In this document: positions 5,465 to 6,813 of the stretch, piece after piece
How positions within the stretch are numbered: position 1 is the stretch's first letter
Layout: each line of letters begins with the position of its first letter
Assembly: GCA_964557575.1 (NCBI GenBank)
Contig: CAZLBC010000159.1
Coordinates: 1 to 6,813 of the forward strand
Source: CAZLBC01 sp964557575
Lineage (GTDB): Bacteria > Planctomycetota > Phycisphaerae > SM23-33
Reading direction: 5' to 3'
Length of the DNA stretch: 6,813 nucleotides
The notes under the pieces: generated by a model
What the model was told of the DNA's origin: nothing
The model's database searches: none
Seen by the model: only the letters and a program-made list of their open reading frames with translations
Position numbers and translations under genes: made by a program

Positions 5465-6718
5465 TCACCCCTTCGTGCCGGGTACGATCGCCCCGTGCGT
5501 GCCCAGCAGCGCCCTGATCGCCTCGAGCGGGACCTTCAGGGGCGTCGTCTGCCGCTGCGCCGCCAGCGCGGCGGCCGCGCCGGCCGCCTGGCCCATTGCC
5601 ATGCACGGGGCCTGGACCCGCAGGCCCGAGTTGGCCAGCCGGTCGCTGGAGACGCACCTGCCGGCGACGATGATGTCGGTGCTTCCCTTCGGTATCAGCG
5701 CCCCGAACGGGACGGTCGGGACCGTGCCCTTCGTCAGCGGCTTGGGCTTCACGCCGCTCCGGGTGTGCAGGTCCACGGGGTAGAAGGCGTAGCACAGCGC
5801 GTCGTCGAACACCCGGCCCGCGGTGTAGTCGTCGACGGTAATGACCGTCTCGCCCACGATGCGGTAGCTCTCGCGGAACGCCGCCTCCGGCTGAAGGTGC
5901 TGTATGCGGGTCTTCTTTTCGCGGATCGCGGCCAGCACCGCCTTGCGCCCGGCGAGGTTCGCCGCCGTCCGCGTCGCGGCCGTCGAGGAGTCGGCCCCGT
6001 GGACGTACACGGCCTGCAACCGCTCGCGCCCGGGGCGGTAGCCCGCGCCCGCCCTGAACAGCATCGACCCGGGCTGGGTTTCCTTCCCGCGGAGGCGGTC
6101 GAGACCGAGCATCCCGACGACGTCCGCGCCGCCGGTGCAGTCGACGATCTGTCTGCAGGCGATCGTCCTGCGGACCCCGGCGCCGACGGTCGTGACCATC
6201 CACCCGCCGCCGGTCTTTTTGACCGCGGCCGGGCATTCGTAGTAGGCGATCTGCACGCCGGCCTTCAGGCACGCCTCCTCGGCTATCAGCGCGTAGAGGA
6301 ACTGGTTGACGAGTACCTGGTTCTGCCAGTGGCGCCGCGGGACCGTCGAGAAATCCGGAAAGCTGCCCCCGTCGGCGGCCACGGTTTTTTTTACGAGTTC
6401 CCACCCGATGCCGGCGATGATCTGCCTGCCCCACGCGTCGAACAACCCGGGAAAGGCGACGCCGCCGACGGTCATCGTGCCGCCGAGCTGGCTGCCGCGT
6501 TCGACCAGCACGGTCTGCGCCCCGGCCCGCCCGGCCTGGATCGCGGCGACCGTGCCGGCCGTCCCGCCGCCGACGACCAGGACGTCGGCCCTCGTCTCGA
6601 AATGCGTCTCCGGCCTGATCGTCGACGCGCCGCCGATCACGCGGCCCGCCGACGCGAGGAACGCGGTACCGGTCGCGGCCCGCATGAACCTGCGCCGGGC
6701 GATATGATCCGTGGTCAT
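5465..6718 (-). CDS. Tat-exported FAD-dependent oxidoreductase (PF12831 type)
   Basis: A 417-residue flavoprotein. The start has a Tat-like signal (ARRRFMRA, 7-14, then a weakly hydrophobic Ala/Gly stretch). The FAD-binding Rossmann motif DVLVVGGGTAGTVAAI (45-60) is followed by the acidic strand end LVERGSQLGG (71-80) and the GGV loop. IVDCTGGADV (191-200) is the second FAD contact. The C-terminal IVAGRCVSSD (350-359) with QAPCMAMGQAAG (369-380) closes the FAD site, as in the FAD_oxidored family. Members are poorly characterised; the substrate and electron acceptor cannot be told. The ATG at 6718 is chosen because AAGGAAG (6726-6732) precedes it and the Tat motif follows; an in-frame ATG at 6739 would sit in a hairpin and lacks a Shine-Dalgarno. 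It is the first gene of a likely two-gene unit with the Gfo/Idh/MocA oxidoreductase, which suggests a linked oxidation outside the cytoplasm. Confidence 0.88.
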   Translation of the reverse strand: MTTDHIARRRFMRAATGTAFLASAGRVIGGASTIRPETHFETRADVLVVGGGTAGTVAAIQAGRAGAQTVLVERGSQLGGTMTVGGVAFPGLFDAWGRQIIAGIGWELVKKTVAADGGSFPDFSTVPRRHWQNQVLVNQFLYALIAEEACLKAGVQIAYYECPAAVKKTGGGWMVTTVGAGVRRTIACRQIVDCTGGADVVGMLGLDRLRGKETQPGSMLFRAGAGYRPGRERLQAVYVHGADSSTAATRTAANLAGRKAVLAAIREKKTRIQHLQPEAAFRESYRIVGETVITVDDYTAGRVFDDALCYAFYPVDLHTRSGVKPKPLTKGTVPTVPFGALIPKGSTDIIVAGRCVSSDRLANSGLRVQAPCMAMGQAAGAAAALAAQRQTTPLKVPLEAIRALLGTHGAIVPGTKG

Positions 6719-6728
6719 GTGTTTTCTT

Positions 6729-6745
6729 CCTTCTATCATAGAAAG
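6729..6745 (-). promoter_or_regulatory. Hairpin over the Shine-Dalgarno of the FAD oxidoreductase
   Basis: The mRNA segment can form a seven-pair stem (one G-U pair) with a three-base loop; the core is the perfect inverted repeat TTCTAT-C-ATAGAA (6731-6743). Its 3' arm contains half of the AAGGAAG Shine-Dalgarno (6726-6732). It may limit translation, or may act at DNA level as a regulator site. A GATACT at 6744-6749 resembles the -10 used by the toxin-antitoxin operon, but it has no matching -35. Confidence 0.3.
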
Positions 6746-6813
6746 TATCTTACGTTTTTGCGGACGGGCTGCTGACCAGTTCAGGGCCTGCCTGCGAAAG
6801 GACATTTTTCCGC

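Noticed and set aside
5381..6775. 464-codon open frame on the plus strand, opposite the FAD oxidoreductase
   Set aside because: Its translation is Arg/Pro/Ala/Gly-rich with no recognisable motif. The minus strand encodes a complete flavoprotein with all expected motifs, so this is a shadow frame of high-GC coding DNA.
1..6813. CRISPR array, tRNA, rRNA, insertion sequence or phage genes
   Set aside because: I saw no regularly spaced direct repeats, no tRNA-like cloverleaf, no rRNA segment and no transposase or integrase motif.

Overview
The window reads as a high-GC Gram-negative bacterial chromosome carrying a polysaccharide-type catabolic locus. The likely source is the PVC superphylum (Planctomycetota, Kiritimatiellota or Lentisphaerota). 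That guess rests on a formylglycine-dependent sulfatase, an exported SGNH esterase, a Gfo/Idh/MocA oxidoreductase and an FAD oxidoreductase side by side, three of them with an N-terminal twin-arginine (Tat) signal of the xRR(D/S/R)F type. No rRNA or marker gene is present, so the phylum is an inference.

Layout from left to right. (1) 1-151: a tiny hydrophobic ORF on the minus strand (3-98) lies beyond a strong minus-strand terminator (115-141). (2) 152-574, minus: a SRPBCC-fold protein with its own Shine-Dalgarno and a possible extended -10 promoter. (3) 655-2160, minus: a Tat-exported sulfatase, preceded by a 42-codon membrane-peptide ORF (2171-2299) whose stop lies 10 bases from the sulfatase start. 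(4) 2300-2478: a divergent control region with a candidate promoter in each direction and two copies of the inverted repeat GAAC-NN-GTTC, one at each promoter. (5) 2479-3213, plus: an exported SGNH/GDSL esterase. (6) 3288-3919, minus: a Phd/YefM antitoxin and PIN-domain (VapC-like) toxin pair of clearly lower GC, with a near-consensus promoter and a palindrome on its -35 that predict a leaderless, self-repressed mRNA. (7) 4022-5368, minus: a Tat-exported Gfo/Idh/MocA oxidoreductase. (8) 5465-6718, minus: a Tat-exported FAD-dependent oxidoreductase, probably co-transcribed with (7).

Working together (inference): the sulfatase and esterase would strip sulfate and acyl (probably acetyl) groups from a substituted glycan outside the cytoplasm, and the two Tat-exported redox enzymes could oxidise the released sugars there. 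The paired operators suggest that the sulfatase and esterase respond to one regulator. The toxin-antitoxin pair looks like a later insertion between the hydrolases and the oxidoreductases. No single feature here is an established new system. The most unusual points are the shared operator pair, the membrane micro-ORF in front of the sulfatase, and the leaderless toxin-antitoxin promoter.
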